Source of the DNA: Dillenia suffruticosa
Taxonomy: Eukaryota; Streptophyta; Magnoliopsida; Dilleniales; Dilleniaceae
Assembly: GCA_033439265.1 (NCBI GenBank)
Contig: JAVTVX010000004.1
Location: 24,375,201 to 24,439,200, forward strand
DNA length: 64,000 nucleotides
Direction of reading: 5' to 3'
Below are positions 13,385-24,137 of the stretch, one piece after another (position 1 is the first letter of the stretch; every line of letters starts with the position of its first letter). The translations under genes were made by a program, and so were the position numbers. The notes below the pieces were generated by a model. It saw only the letters and a program-made list of their open reading frames with translations. It was not told the origin of the DNA and made no database searches.

Positions 13385-14992
13385 TCACTCGAAATGTTGA
13401 TAAAATTGATTCAAGTTGTAAGGAGCTGTGACATCAGGCGTTCCGTTCCACAACAGTTTGGCAAGCTGCAGATTAGCACTCTGCGTGGTATGAGCAGCAT
13501 CAAACCAGACATACTCGTTTGGATTGCTACATAGTTGATAATCTTTGCCTAGTGTTCCCTGCCCGCAGTTGAATCCTGCCCTGTATGCTCCGCTTCCACA
13601 GCATGCAGATTTCCCCTCCTTCAAACCTTCACATCATAGTCGAAGAAATAAATTTTATCTTAATTATATACCTCAAACTAAGCTTATGTGAAAACATTTT
13701 ATTAAGAATTGGTGTCCTGTCCTACCATGTTTTGAAGGGTTAGTAACTCTTTCTAGTATTGAGTTGTAGTAGTCGAAAATCGAATATCTGAATCCGGGTA
13801 ACTTAGTCTTTAATTTCCCCAGGACAACTGATAGTTCTCTGTTGTGTAGCCTTGCTAGCGATGAGGCTTCATCTATGCAGCCACCACTCGAGTTCACGTT
13901 CTTTGCCAGCATGCTCGGTACACAACCTAATGGCCCTGCATTTTGAAATCCGAATTTTCTTCCTCCCATTCCATGTATTTCCTGCATAAAAGAAAAAAAA
14001 ATCAGTTGTGAGAATATTTCAAAAGCATTGGAGATCGAAGTGGGAAGGATTTCTGTTTAATTACTTTGAGCACCGCCGTGAAGTTTCCAATCACCGCGGC
14101 GACGAATTGTCTCTTATGGAATTGGGTGGAGTTGGGGTAATCCGAGTAGAATTCGAAGTAGTCATTGCCTCCGATACTAAATAAGTAAATAGCTCTCCCA
14201 AGAAACTTCTTGGTTTCCGTAGCTCCTATCTTTTGCCTCAATGTCTTCTCTACCTCCTTGAAATAGCTCAATTGCAGCCACAAATTGATCTGAAATTTAA
14301 AAGAATCAGAGAGAACTTTTCTATCAACACCAGCTACGGCAGTGAAGATTAAAAAAGAAGAACCAGAATACAGGTAAGGTAACCTATGTCTTATTTATTG
14401 TATGCAATCTGCAAGGTCAGTTAGACTTTAGGGTCCAAATTCTACGCGAGTCCAAGGATGAAATCTTAGGATCATTTTAAGATTATATTAAGTTGTATAT
14501 TGGGTTGAGGGGATTATAGGAAAATGCGGACCGTGCCAGGATGAGTTTGAGCAAGGACACCAGCTCCAGCAGATGCAAAGTTGGCTCCATCAGTAAATTG
14601 ATGCGCACCGGGTTTCAGGTATGGCGTACAAATTGGCAAGTTCATGAACTCGGCTGCACTCATTTAGTGAAAATTTTCAGAGAGAAACATGCATGATTAT
14701 GGTAACAGAGGAAAAACTATAAAGATGGGGAATGGTACAAACAAATAAAATCAGGAACAAGCCGGCCATCGCTAAGCCTGCCGGTGGGATTCTTGAAGTA
14801 GGATTCACCATAAGGCCAGTTGTTTGAAGGGCCTTTAATGCTGCCATTGAGGTAGTTGTTGTTCCCCGGATCAAACAATGAGTCTCCAAATACAAACAAG
14901 CCGACACCATTATTTTTGGTGCAGCTAATAGGGCTAACAATAGTTGAAGAAAAGATCACCAAGATGGTGAAGAGGAGGCTTAGATGCTTCAT
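13385..14992 (-). CDS. GDSL esterase/lipase (GLIP-like), five exons
   Basis: Exons, minus: 14992-14743, 14653-14532, 14289-14065, 13981-13726, 13626-13385, giving 1,095 bases and 364 residues. A hydrophobic N-terminus (MKHLSLLFTILVIFSST) is a probable signal peptide, so the enzyme should be secreted. Block I, FGDSLFDPGNNN, carries the nucleophile Ser38. A GGND block follows in exon 3, and the Asp327/His330 pair sits in the motif DAAHTT near the C-terminus. Family members hydrolyse ester bonds of lipids and related substrates; GLIP members have been linked to defence, but the substrate here is unknown. Length is normal for the family (about 360-385). The second intact copy 2 kb upstream has the same intron positions and phases, so the pair arose by tandem duplication. 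Confidence 0.93.
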
Positions 14993-16130
14993 ATGACTCT
15001 TTTCTCTGATTTACTCTCTGTGGCTTGTGTCTTCTTTGTTTTACTATCAAGTAAGGCTCTCTTTTCTCGATTTTGTAATGGCAAGTACTTTATTGTGGGA
15101 CTCTGGCTGGTCCACCACTTAAGAATCTTTGAAGCCCTCGTTTGTTTCCACCGCTTTTATAATGTCATGTACCGATCCTGATTTCAAGAAGAAACAACAT
15201 AATTATTAGAGGACCGGAGGGAGGGGCACCCATCCAATAAGGTGAGCGGGCGCCGAAATGGCCGGAGTTAGAGTCCGGTGTGAAAATTGCTTGTGTTGTC
15301 AGTGATTTATTTTGATTTTGGTCACATTCACATCACGGAGGAAAAGAGTGGTGTGTACAAAACGAATGCCCTCCACAACCCCAAAGTTTTTCCTTTGTAC
15401 ATACCTTGCAAACAATCGGTCAATCTTTTTTTTCCTCGACGTAGACAATTGGTCCCTCTCTTTCTGTCTCTCTCTCTCTCTCTCTCTCCCCCCCTGTGCA
15501 TCTTTGTTTACGCGGACTCATTTGCTAAAGGGTAGCTAGAAAAGTTCGGCTTGGAGTCCTTTTGTCTGAAAGAAAGACCCAGAGAACGCCAACGCGGTAA
15601 GCTGGTGAGAAACTTCATGTTGACATTATACCATCGAACGAGGATTTGTCTGCGGTATTCGTATGAACCTTGGAGCTACAACGTGAATGACATCATGTTT
15701 TACCTCTTTAAGTATTACTTTCATGTTCCCCTTTTAGACTTTTCATTTTTTATGTTGTACCTTTTAACCCCTCGCCTGTAATCTCTTAAGCCTCCATTAA
15801 AATGCAAAAAACTCTATACAATGCAAATGCTTTTACATTATCCTTTTAGACCTTGAAGTGGTATCCATGTGAATGATATGATTCTATATATGAATTGGAT
15901 GATAAAAATATTGACTTTATAAGTTCGTAAAATTTTAAAACCACTGTGTCCTAATGGGCACCAACTCACTGTTTAATCGGGCTTGGGTAATATTTTCCGG
16001 AATCAATTGTGAAATTTGATTTGCCCTGTCATTTAGCCCGACTTAGATAAGAGAATTAGGTCCGAACTTTGGGTTAGCCAGGCAAACAGTATAAACGGTC
16101 ACCTGTAGCAAGCACAAAAGCTATGGGTCC
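14993..16130. other. Intergenic between GDSL copies
   Basis: The first part is the probable promoter of the GDSL gene ending at 14992. A CT microsatellite lies at about 15465-15488, followed by a C-run. The small open frames here (15287-15539, 15551-15781) have no recognisable motif and are probably chance. Confidence 0.55.
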
Positions 16131-16310
16131 ACTACAAATGTTGATAAAATTGCTTCAAGTTGGTAAGCTGTTGCAACATTAGGCATGCCATTGCATAATA
16201 GGCTTGCCAGCTGCAGTTTAGCCATCTCTGTAGCATGAACACCATCAAACCACACATACTCGGTGGGTGTTCCTAATGTTTCATAATCTTCGCTAACTTT
16301 CCCAAAATAC
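16131..16310 (-). pseudogene. GDSL esterase/lipase last-exon fragment
   Basis: The reverse strand reads EYVWFDGVHATEMAKLQL and continues like the last exon of the 13385-14992 gene, including the Asp/His block (DGVH). Near its end, bases are lost relative to the intact copies. This shifts the frame just before the motif equivalent to NLNQFYQHF, although the DNA match continues to the stop region. No exons 1-4 are found next to it. It is a broken copy between the two intact genes. Confidence 0.8.
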
Positions 16311-16320
16311 TAGGGTCACT

Positions 16321-16575
16321 CTAATAAAATCTATGTTGCGCAGACACTTCTAGGATGGAGTTGCGTCTCTGTTGGTCATACTCATAATACTGGAACTCAT
16401 TGGGTGCCTTCTCAGCCGTTGACCCTTTGGGATCACTTTCACTTCTTTGTCCTGTTTCATCCTGCGGATCCTGTGATATCCTGTTTTTGGTGTGGGATAG
16501 GTGTCTAAGAGCTTTTGTCAGCTCTGAATTTTGTAAACCGCAAGAATAAAGGTGACAACTGCATATGTCAATCAT
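16321..16575 (-). pseudogene. Unidentified coding-like fragment
   Basis: An open stretch of 84 codons with charged, low-hydrophobicity composition (for example DPQDETGQRSESDPKG and EFQYYEYDQQRRNSILE) that looks like an exon of a real protein, not random AT-rich translation. I do not recognise the family. It directly abuts the GDSL last-exon fragment and has no start or partner exons that I can support. It may be a captured or stranded gene fragment. Confidence 0.3.
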
Positions 16576-16963
16576 ATGAGTACAATTATAGAGGATAATA
16601 ACAATAGACCCATTTTTTCATAATCTGACTGCTAGTGCAGTTTTAACTATGCTTGCATAATAACTTGTTTTTCTCCTTCTTTTTTAATTATATATGCTCC
16701 CATCAAGTGCTGACACCATACCAAATTTTCAACATTTTAGAAGTTGAAGTGAAAGGGAGTGAAAGGCTTTAATGTATGAAAGATGGGTACCTTAGTGTTA
16801 AAATTTGTCCCAATTTCAGAATTATCCCAGAACTTAAAAAGTCAAATATGCAGAATCATAAATAGAGCCGAAATCAGCAGTAGTACTAAGGCAAGAGTCC
16901 TGACTACAAAACAATCATGGGAATCGGTTTTTTAATTGTCTATTTGTTGTTGATCTTTGTCAC
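16576..16963. other. Intergenic, no gene seen
   Basis: Spacer downstream of the second GDSL gene. It includes that gene's probable 3' UTR. No other feature is recognisable. Confidence 0.55.
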
Positions 16964-18914
16964 TCAGAGATCTTGAAATAGTTGCTTGAGGTTATAGGGC
17001 CCGACAATGTATCTACTGCCTTTCCACATTTGATCTGCTAATTGTTTGTTAGCTGTCTCAGTGAGATGATAAGAATCCCAGAATACATATTGCTTTGGTT
17101 GCTCGCACAATTGAAACTCTGGGACTAATCTTCTTCCTCCACAGCTGAAGACACCTCTATACTTTCCTGTCCCACAGCATGCTGCTTTGCCTTCTCTGAA
17201 ACCTTCATCCATTCCCAGTTGTGGAAAAATTGAACCTAAAGTAACCAAAAAATGAAAATAATGAAAAGCTGTGTCAAGTAGTTTATACCATATCTGGAAG
17301 GTCGATTTGCTCTGTCTCTAAGATCATCGTTAAAGTTGTAGTATGAATACTTGAATCCAACTAAATGGCTTTCTAGAGTTAGCAGAAGTTTGGTGAGAGC
17401 TTTATTATGTAGTTTTGCTAGCACTGTAACTTCTTCCAAGCAGCCACTCTTGTTTTCTGGGATGAGAATTCTGAGGCCCGGAAAACAACCCAAGTCGCCC
17501 AGGTTAAGGAATCCAAATTTTCTACCTCCACTTTTGTATATTTCCTGCCACGTATTACAACCAGTTTTGGCTTTTATTCGTCATCTTAAAAATTATATAG
17601 AGGATGGACCTCTACTAGAGGTCAGTGGTGGTATGGCAGAAGATTACAGCAACTTAATTAGAGAAAAAGAAGTCTTACCATCAGAGCTGTCGACAAGTTT
17701 CCGATCACCATTCCCACGTACTGAGATTTGGAGTAGTGGTCTAAAACAGATGAGTTGGTCAGAAAAGGGCTCGTGTAGTCATTTGTTCCAATACTGAATA
17801 AGTAGACACCTTTTGCTAATGTTGCCTTAGCAGTGACATGGCCTAGATAGTGTCTCAGCCAAGCCTTGATTTTCATGAAGTACTTGAGCTGTGTTTTGAG
17901 ATTGATCACCTGGAACAAGAATTTATTCGAATAGGATGCTGGGGTATAGAAAGTATTTACATGATATCTGATCTATAGATTGTAGAAATCGATTTCTTTT
18001 TTGATTTTGTCAATCAAATGTCCAGTTCTAGTGGTAAGCAACTCGATTGATTTCGTTCTCCAATAAGGTGTAACCTTAAGCTAATGCAGTCAAGTGATTA
18101 ATATAATACGAGTTTTGACCAGATGGATATCCAAGTGTCCAAGCTTATGATAGCTAACATACTGTTGAAGCTCAATAATAGGTTTATCTAAAAGATGCTT
18201 GAAGAGGCATTGTATCATTCTCAAATGTTTGATTCGGATCGGACTCATGTCTATAATCACAAAACTAGATACCAATCTCATATTCATCTACATTTTCCCA
18301 CAAGCTTCTCACTATTATGAGGTATGAGCCAAATGAACAATTTGACCTTATTGATCTTAATAATGCAGAATGCACATGCAAAACGTATGCAGCAATAAGA
18401 GGCAAAAATTTCAAGATCGCTTACCGCCCCTTGGAATGTTTCAACCAAGGCACCAGCTCCAGCAGATGCAAAGTTTGCTCCATGGTAAAAGTTGCTTATA
18501 CCTGGTTGTAGAACAGGGGTAATCAATGGCAGGTTTGCATATTCAGCTGCACAAAACACAAAAGTAAGAGGATGATATCATTGATGTGTGACCGATGATT
18601 CACTTGCGACAAAATGGAAAATCAATAACAGAAGCTTCTGAAATCCTACCAATGAAATCTGACAAGAGACGGCCATCACAAAACCTCCCTGTGGGGACCT
18701 TAAAGTAAGTTTCTCCATAAGGCCAGAAGTTTGCTTGGTCCAAAGTTGTGGTGTTAATGTAATTGTTGTTTCCTGCATCGAACAGAGAGTCACCAAACAG
18801 GAAGAAGGCAGCACGCTTTTCCGCTTGCTTCGAATCACTCAGGCAGCGACTAGGAGTGAGGACTAGGCATATGATTAGGCTAGAGATGAGGAAGCTGAAG
18901 CATTTTCTTGCCAT
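16964..18914 (-). CDS. GDSL esterase/lipase (GLIP-like), second tandem copy, five exons
   Basis: Exons, minus: 18914-18650, 18546-18425, 17909-17679, 17544-17289, 17202-16964, giving 1,113 bases and 370 residues. The N-terminus MARKCFSFLISSLIICLVLT is a probable signal peptide. Block I is FLFGDSLFDAGNNN with Ser43. SIGTNDY marks the GxND block, and Asp334/His337 lie in the motif DSYHLTE. Exons 2 and 4 have exactly the same lengths (122 and 256) as in the 13385-14992 gene, and all intron phases agree. Protein divergence between the two is clear, so the duplication is not recent. Predicted role: secreted ester hydrolase of the GDSL family, substrate unknown. Both copies are transcribed in the same direction. 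Confidence 0.93.
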
Positions 18915-19489
18915 GTTCCTTCCTCTATGTATCTGTGAACCTCATTTATCATATGATTGACTCTATCGTGTCATCTGCTTGACATCGTAATTAGAAATAT
19001 AGTCAATGAAGGAGCTAATCTAGATCGAAGCAGTGACCATGTGATGCAGAATAGATATCTTGATGGACTTGTTTAAGGTCACTGGGCATCATGTACGTTG
19101 AGTGGGATCAAGGTCCATTATATGGCACTAGTGTCGTCATTCACAATCTTGACTCGTTATTCTCATGTGATAAGAAATAATACCAATCTGTATGCATGAG
19201 TAATCATGGATGAGTTGAATTTTTTGGATGGTTTCCTGGCAACAAGCAGTTTGGTTGCCTAACTTGCACCAACACAACAGAAAATTGAAGTTGACTTGAG
19301 AAGAACCTAACATGCAGTCCCGCCCCTATTTCTTTTCTTATCTTAAAAAAAAATGCCGTAGTTTTGGTTAGCAAAATAGCATACATGGGTGAAATTTGCA
19401 CTTAGAGGAGTGCTAAGCGACTAACTTGCAACAAAGCTTGACTTTGTCGTTTCATTTGGCCTAGAGAAATTGCATTTAATGGACACTGC
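18915..19489. other. Intergenic, GDSL promoter side
   Basis: The 5' flank of the second GDSL gene; a promoter is expected in the first few hundred bases. No other recognisable element. Confidence 0.5.
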
Positions 19490-19750
19490 AAATTTTAGCA
19501 GTTGTGAATCTGAGCCAGATATTTGAAAGCAGGTTCTTGATTCTGCTGGAGCAGCAGCAGCTCTGACGCCTGAAGCCGGTATTCAATATGGCAGTAACTG
19601 GGATGGGGCTACATATGCTGCTGCTGTTGTCACTGAGTACAAGATTAATAAATCAAATCGGGTTATACCCTTGTTTGGTCTTTGCCGTCACAGATGGCAT
19701 GAGAGAACCTTGGATCTCACGTCAGTGTTTGAAGTCAGTGACATAAACAA
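19490..19750 (+). pseudogene. Unidentified exon-like fragment
   Basis: On the plus strand, after a TTTGAAAGCAG that looks like a splice acceptor, the frame VLDSAGAAAALTPEAGIQ continues open through GSNWDGATYAAAVV and IPLFGLCRHRWHERTLDL. GC content and composition are higher than in the surroundings, as for an exon. I cannot name the family, and no start codon or companion exon is evident. It is probably a relic or one exon of an unfound gene. Confidence 0.3.
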
Positions 19751-20380
19751 ATGCATGTTTATTTTATTGTCCTTTCAACTTGCTTCAGATTAGATTACAT
19801 TACTGTAAGCAACATTATTCAACTGTGTTACTTTAACAAGCTATTGACCAATTATTTTTGTTTGACTTGCAAAGACGTGTGAAGAACAGCCATCGGTCCA
19901 AAGGAACAATTTGGGGATAAACTCACTCCTTCAACTTGTGGGGTAGAATGAAAACTTTTACATTTGACAAATTTTTCGGGAATAATCTTTATCTATTCCC
20001 CCTTTATTTGAGAGAGAAAAAGATGGGTGAGAAAGAAAATTGTTCAAAAAAGAGAGAAAAATATAATTTTTTTTTATATTTACATTATTATTAAATTTTT
20101 TTTGTCATTTTCCCTTCTTTGGCCCTAGTAGGGTAACCTGGGCAAAAAATTTTTGTCCACTGCTCTTAAAAAAGGTTAAAAATTTAGATAGTTGTATTTC
20201 GCTCTATTTCCCCACTCGCCGCATATATCTCTAAATGTGATATGCCTAGTTTGCAGGGTACCCAATTTATGAGTGCACTCTAGGAGATTAAAGTTATCCT
20301 CCAAGAATCTGTAGTTTGGGAAGGAGACAGGCAAGCAACATCCAGTACTTGTAAGTGACAGTGATCTACAAGGCCTTTGT
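19751..20380. other. Intergenic, no gene seen
   Basis: AT-rich with T-runs near 20066-20104. The open frame at 20176-20400 on the minus strand has no recognisable motif. It could be the tail of the decayed gene upstream of it, but this is not supported. Confidence 0.4.
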
Positions 20381-20579
20381 GAAAATCTTGGAATAAACAT
20401 CGCCTTCTCGTAAGAGAAGAATCAAGATAAAACTGAGATAAATTGATTAGTCAATTTAATATTTATAACAAAAAACTCTCTATCATGCGGGCTACACCGG
20501 CTTGCTTTGTTTCTCAAATGTGAAGAGAGAAGGAACACTTGCTGGGGAAGGTGGTCTGAGAGTTGAGAGAAAGGCACGA

Positions 20580-21359
20580 GACTTGACGCACTTACGGGAT
20601 GATCTAGTAAAATCTTGGTGACGTTGGTGTGAATTATGCTGTTGAATATAAGGGTTAGGGACCTATAATCAGCACTCAAGTCGCAGCCCAAGGCCACCTA
20701 TAGAAAACGAAGTCGTACGGTAAGCACAGAAAGGTATTTGAATGAGAAACAGAAAGGGACATATTCTATGACAAAACCTTGATTTTTAGGGTAATGATTC
20801 TAAGCAGATGCAAAGGAGCTCTGGTATCACCTAGTATTTGCATCTGAATGAAAGTTTTCCTTCCTTCTATAATAGGGATCAAATTCACATGACAAGACAC
20901 ATATTAACGTTGCTGCTGTGAGCGGGCTGATCAAACCTGGTAGCTCTAATTACTCCAATTTGAATTCCTTGGTAGAAAATGTGAAGTTACGAGGGACGAT
21001 ATGTTAATTTGACCCATTTGAATTCCTTGGTAGAAAATGTGAAGCTGCGAGGGACGATATGTTAATTTGACCTTGTTCGGATTCTAAGCCAATAGAGTAA
21101 GAGAAAAAACAGATGAAACATAAAATGAAGATCCTGACAAAATGTCAGACTCATATGCCTCTATGCCGATTGTCTCGAGAGTGAATACAGGCTTCTGTAG
21201 CCTTAATCCAAAGATGATAAGGAGCGCAAACAGCTCCCACCATTGTGACCACGAAGAGAAGAAAGACCAAGACAAAAGACAGCATCTTTTGAGTATATAA
21301 GCATGATGAAATTGCTGGAACAGAAAGAGGTTGGCATTTTTACTCATGAAATGCAACAT
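20580..21359 (-). pseudogene. Decayed NHL / LEA-2 type membrane protein gene
   Basis: From 21359 downwards the reverse strand reads a basic-Cys stretch (ILKRCCLLSW), a hydrophobic segment ending LLIIFGLRLQKP, then VFTLETIGIEAY and SSVFSLTLLA. This is the order of NDR1/HIN1-like (NHL) proteins: transmembrane helix, then the start of the LEA-2 domain. A TAG stop follows where family members continue with Asn-Pro-Asn. The next part, NPNKVKLTYRPSQLHIF, is intact but is followed by a 58-bp direct duplication (20958-21015 and 21016-21073) that repeats this coding segment with a second stop. A further exon-like piece, ALGCDLSADYRSLTL, lies at about 20590-20695. The gene is clearly inactive. The family call rests on recalled similarity. 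Confidence 0.5.
20958..21073. repeat. 58-bp tandem duplication, two copies
   Basis: Units 20958-21015 and 21016-21073 are nearly identical, each starting ATTTGAATTCCTTGG. The duplication lies inside the NHL-like pseudogene and duplicates part of its coding sequence. Confidence 0.85.
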
Positions 21360-22392
21360 CTATGCATTTTCTAGCCCAACCTAGCTGAATCCTATTAGTA
21401 ATTGTTAGGTTTAGTTGATTCAAATCAAAATAGATGGCATTTACTGTACTTGCACAGGAAGGAGGAATTTGAGGTGTTCCTTCGAAGAGTATAAACTTGA
21501 AAATCACTTATCCTTGCCCCATTTCATACCTTTCTCTTGCAATTGACCATCTGGGCAAACCAGATATTCCAGAGGTGAAACATAAATGTATACATGAGGA
21601 GAGTCAATCCTCACCACTGTCCCCGGTTCAAGGCCTTCATGGGAGGTTAACAATTATTGAACTGGCAATTCAGATTCCAGTTTGGGGTGGTTTTTGGGTG
21701 GTTAAGCTTCAGGTTCCAGACTAGTTTAGGTTTTTTTATTATTACTATTTTTTTTTTTAATTGAAGCAGCTATCTAGAAATGCCCATGAAACTGCACTCG
21801 CTGGCCTAGTTTCAAGGGCATTTATGTCATTTTACTGAAAACAAGCTGGGTTTGGAACCTTGAAGGATCTGATTCCTTCCAGATTCCAACCTTTGAAATC
21901 GTTTTGCTTTAAGTTTATGGCCCGGGCCAAGAGTTTGATTGAGCTGATTATCTATGCCAAACAGGCCCTGTGGTCGAGACAAAGGTGGGTGAATCTGAGA
22001 AACACATTTGATACACGGGGTCTCGAACCCATGTTCAGGTTTCGTGATAGAAAGCCTCTCTCCGATGTCGAAACGCAGAAATGCTTTGCTACCTTCATTG
22101 TTTGGGCATTTCCAAGTCACCTAAACCAATTTAGAGGGAAGATACCGAACAAGAACTCCAAAAGAATGAAGACACACACGAAGGGACTTGGGTATCTCGA
22201 GTTTGTCAGAAAAAGAGATTTCATCTATCCAGTTCTGCTTTCTACTTCTAGTGCCATAGAAATATTTTTGCTTATTTTCCTGCCAACCCGAGATTCCTTC
22301 ACTCTGCTCACATCATATCACAGTCAGTCATGGCCAATTATTATTACAATGCAAATAATGCAGAAGCTAGGATACAGCATCTACTTTTGCCA
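21360..22392. other. Intergenic, no supported gene
   Basis: Moderate GC sequence with a 183-codon plus-strand open frame at 21860-22411. That frame has no recognisable domain and its stop lies inside the adjacent hAT-like insertion, so it is not a convincing gene. The area may be an old repeat. Confidence 0.4.
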
Positions 22393-23031
22393 CTGCCACA
22401 TAGAGTTGTAACCGTGCCGGGCCCGGTCCGGTTCAAGGACGGTTCCTGAAACCACGGGCGGGCTGGCTGTTGTTCCTAGGCCAGTCAGGGCAGGGTCGGT
22501 TCCTAGCCGGTTCCAAAATATTTTGGTTGAACCGGCCTGGCCCGCTGAACCGGAACAGGCGGGCCTGCTCACACTGGGCTGGGCCCGATTCGACCCGATT
22601 TTTTTTTCACTATTGCCTTTTTTTAACTCGCTTTTTTTGTAACTCTATTTTTTTAAAATTAAGATTTAATAGACGATTAAATTTTTAAAAGGAAACTTAA
22701 GATTAAATTTTTTAAAAAAATTTTAAGATTTAATTTTCTTTTAAAAAAGTAATGTAAATGTAATGCAAATGCAAGAAAATAAATATGTAAAATTTTTTGA
22801 TCTTATAAATCAAAATAATTTCAAAACTAGTCGTTTTATAACTGTTAGGAATTATAAAATTGGAAAAAAAATTCAAAAAAAAAAGAGGGACAAGGAGCCG
22901 TTGGAACCGACTGGGCCGGGCTGATTTCTGATTCTAAAATCAATTGAACCGGCCCGGACCGCTACGGTACCCAATTCAGGCCGGGCCGGTTTTCGGGCCC
23001 AAACCGGCCCGGACACATCTCTACTGCCACA
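22393..23031. mobile_element. Non-autonomous hAT-like DNA transposon with 8-bp target duplication
   Basis: The element occupies 22401-23023 (623 bp). It is bordered on both sides by the same 8-mer CTGCCACA (22393-22400 and 23024-23031), the target-site duplication length typical of the hAT superfamily. The terminal inverted repeats begin TAGAG at both ends and match at 16 of the first 20 positions. Both ends are rich in subterminal CCGG/GGCCGG motifs, common in plant hAT elements, and the centre is AT-rich with no transposase frame. It must therefore depend on a transposase elsewhere. The intact target duplication suggests a relatively young insertion. Confidence 0.88.
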
Positions 23032-23302
23032 CCACAAAGAACGAAGAATAATTTAAGCTTTTAATACCTTCTCCACTGTCCTTTATATTGGTTTTCTTTT
23101 ATATACAGATAAATTAATAATAATGAAGTGAACACACCAATTCTTCGCTTGAAATCTAATAAAGGTTTACCAACATAATTTCTATGTAATTTAGCTTTTT
23201 TTAATATTTTATGAAACAGATAAGCGTTCTAAGATTTTTTTTTTAAATAAAAAATATTGTAAAAAATAGAAACAAATAATTTTAATCAAATTGGACAAAA
23301 AA
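23032..23302. other. Short intergenic stretch
   Basis: AT-rich spacer between two transposon-like elements; nothing recognisable. Confidence 0.5.
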
Positions 23303-23579
23303 GTTATTTCCCTAAATATTATATTTAGGGATCAAAATTATATTTTTATTTGGGTCAAAAGTAGTGAAGTTGATTTTAGTCAATTTCCAAGTAACCGAAT
23401 TCAAATAATGTTGCTTAAAAGTTACCCGAAAATAATTTTAAAAAAAATTGGTGTGACATTGATTTCTAAAAAATCAACTTCAAATACAGTCTGAAAGCTA
23501 CTTAAAAGCTACGGAAAATGGTAAAAAAAAAAAAAAAAAAAATTGATGTGAAGTCAATTTCTCAAAAATCAACTTCACA

Positions 23580-23621
<42 letters not shown>

Positions 23622-24137
23622 TTTTTCGATTTCATTCAAACCCACTTACCACCTCTCTTTTTCTCTCCAAACACACCTATCCTCGCCCAAACCCCATCGT
23701 GTTTCTCTCCCCTCTTCCAAACCCACTTATCTCCTCTCTCTCTCTCTCTCTCAAACCCACAACTCCCAAAACCCATTAGAAATTGTGGGTTTTATAAAAG
23801 AGGGTTTCATAAAAGAGGGTTTCAAGAAATTGTGGGTTTTATAAAAGAGGGTTTCAAGAAGTAGGGTTTGAGAGAGAGAGAGAGAGAGAGAGATGAAACA
23901 GAGGAAAAGAGGAGGTTAGTGGATTTGGGAAGAGAGAGAGAGACAGTGGAGTTTCGATGAAGATGAATAAGCGGGTTTAGAGAGCAATAGAGAGTAGATA
24001 ATTGGATTTGGGTTAAGTCGAAAAAAAAAATTTGTGATTGGAGCAGCATTTGAGATCGATTTTCAAAAAATCGATCGAATAAAAATATCAATAATTTTAT
24101 AATTTTGACCATTAAATCTAATATTTAAAGAAATAAC
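23303..24137. mobile_element. MITE-like element with 39-bp terminal inverted repeats
   Basis: Sequence 23303-23341 is repeated in inverted orientation at 24099-24137 with 33 of 39 positions identical. Both outer ends read GTTATTTC. Inside lie a (TA)n tract (about 23585-23613), a CT-rich arm (23734-23752), short direct repeats built on AAGAGGGTTTCA (23795-23865) and a complementary GA-rich arm (about 23869-23893). The whole can therefore fold back on itself. There is no transposase and I could not find a convincing target duplication, so the superfamily (Mutator-like or foldback) is open. Confidence 0.65.

Noticed and set aside
21860-22411. 183-codon plus-strand open frame
   Set aside because: No recognisable domain, weak codon character, and its stop lies within the hAT-like insertion.
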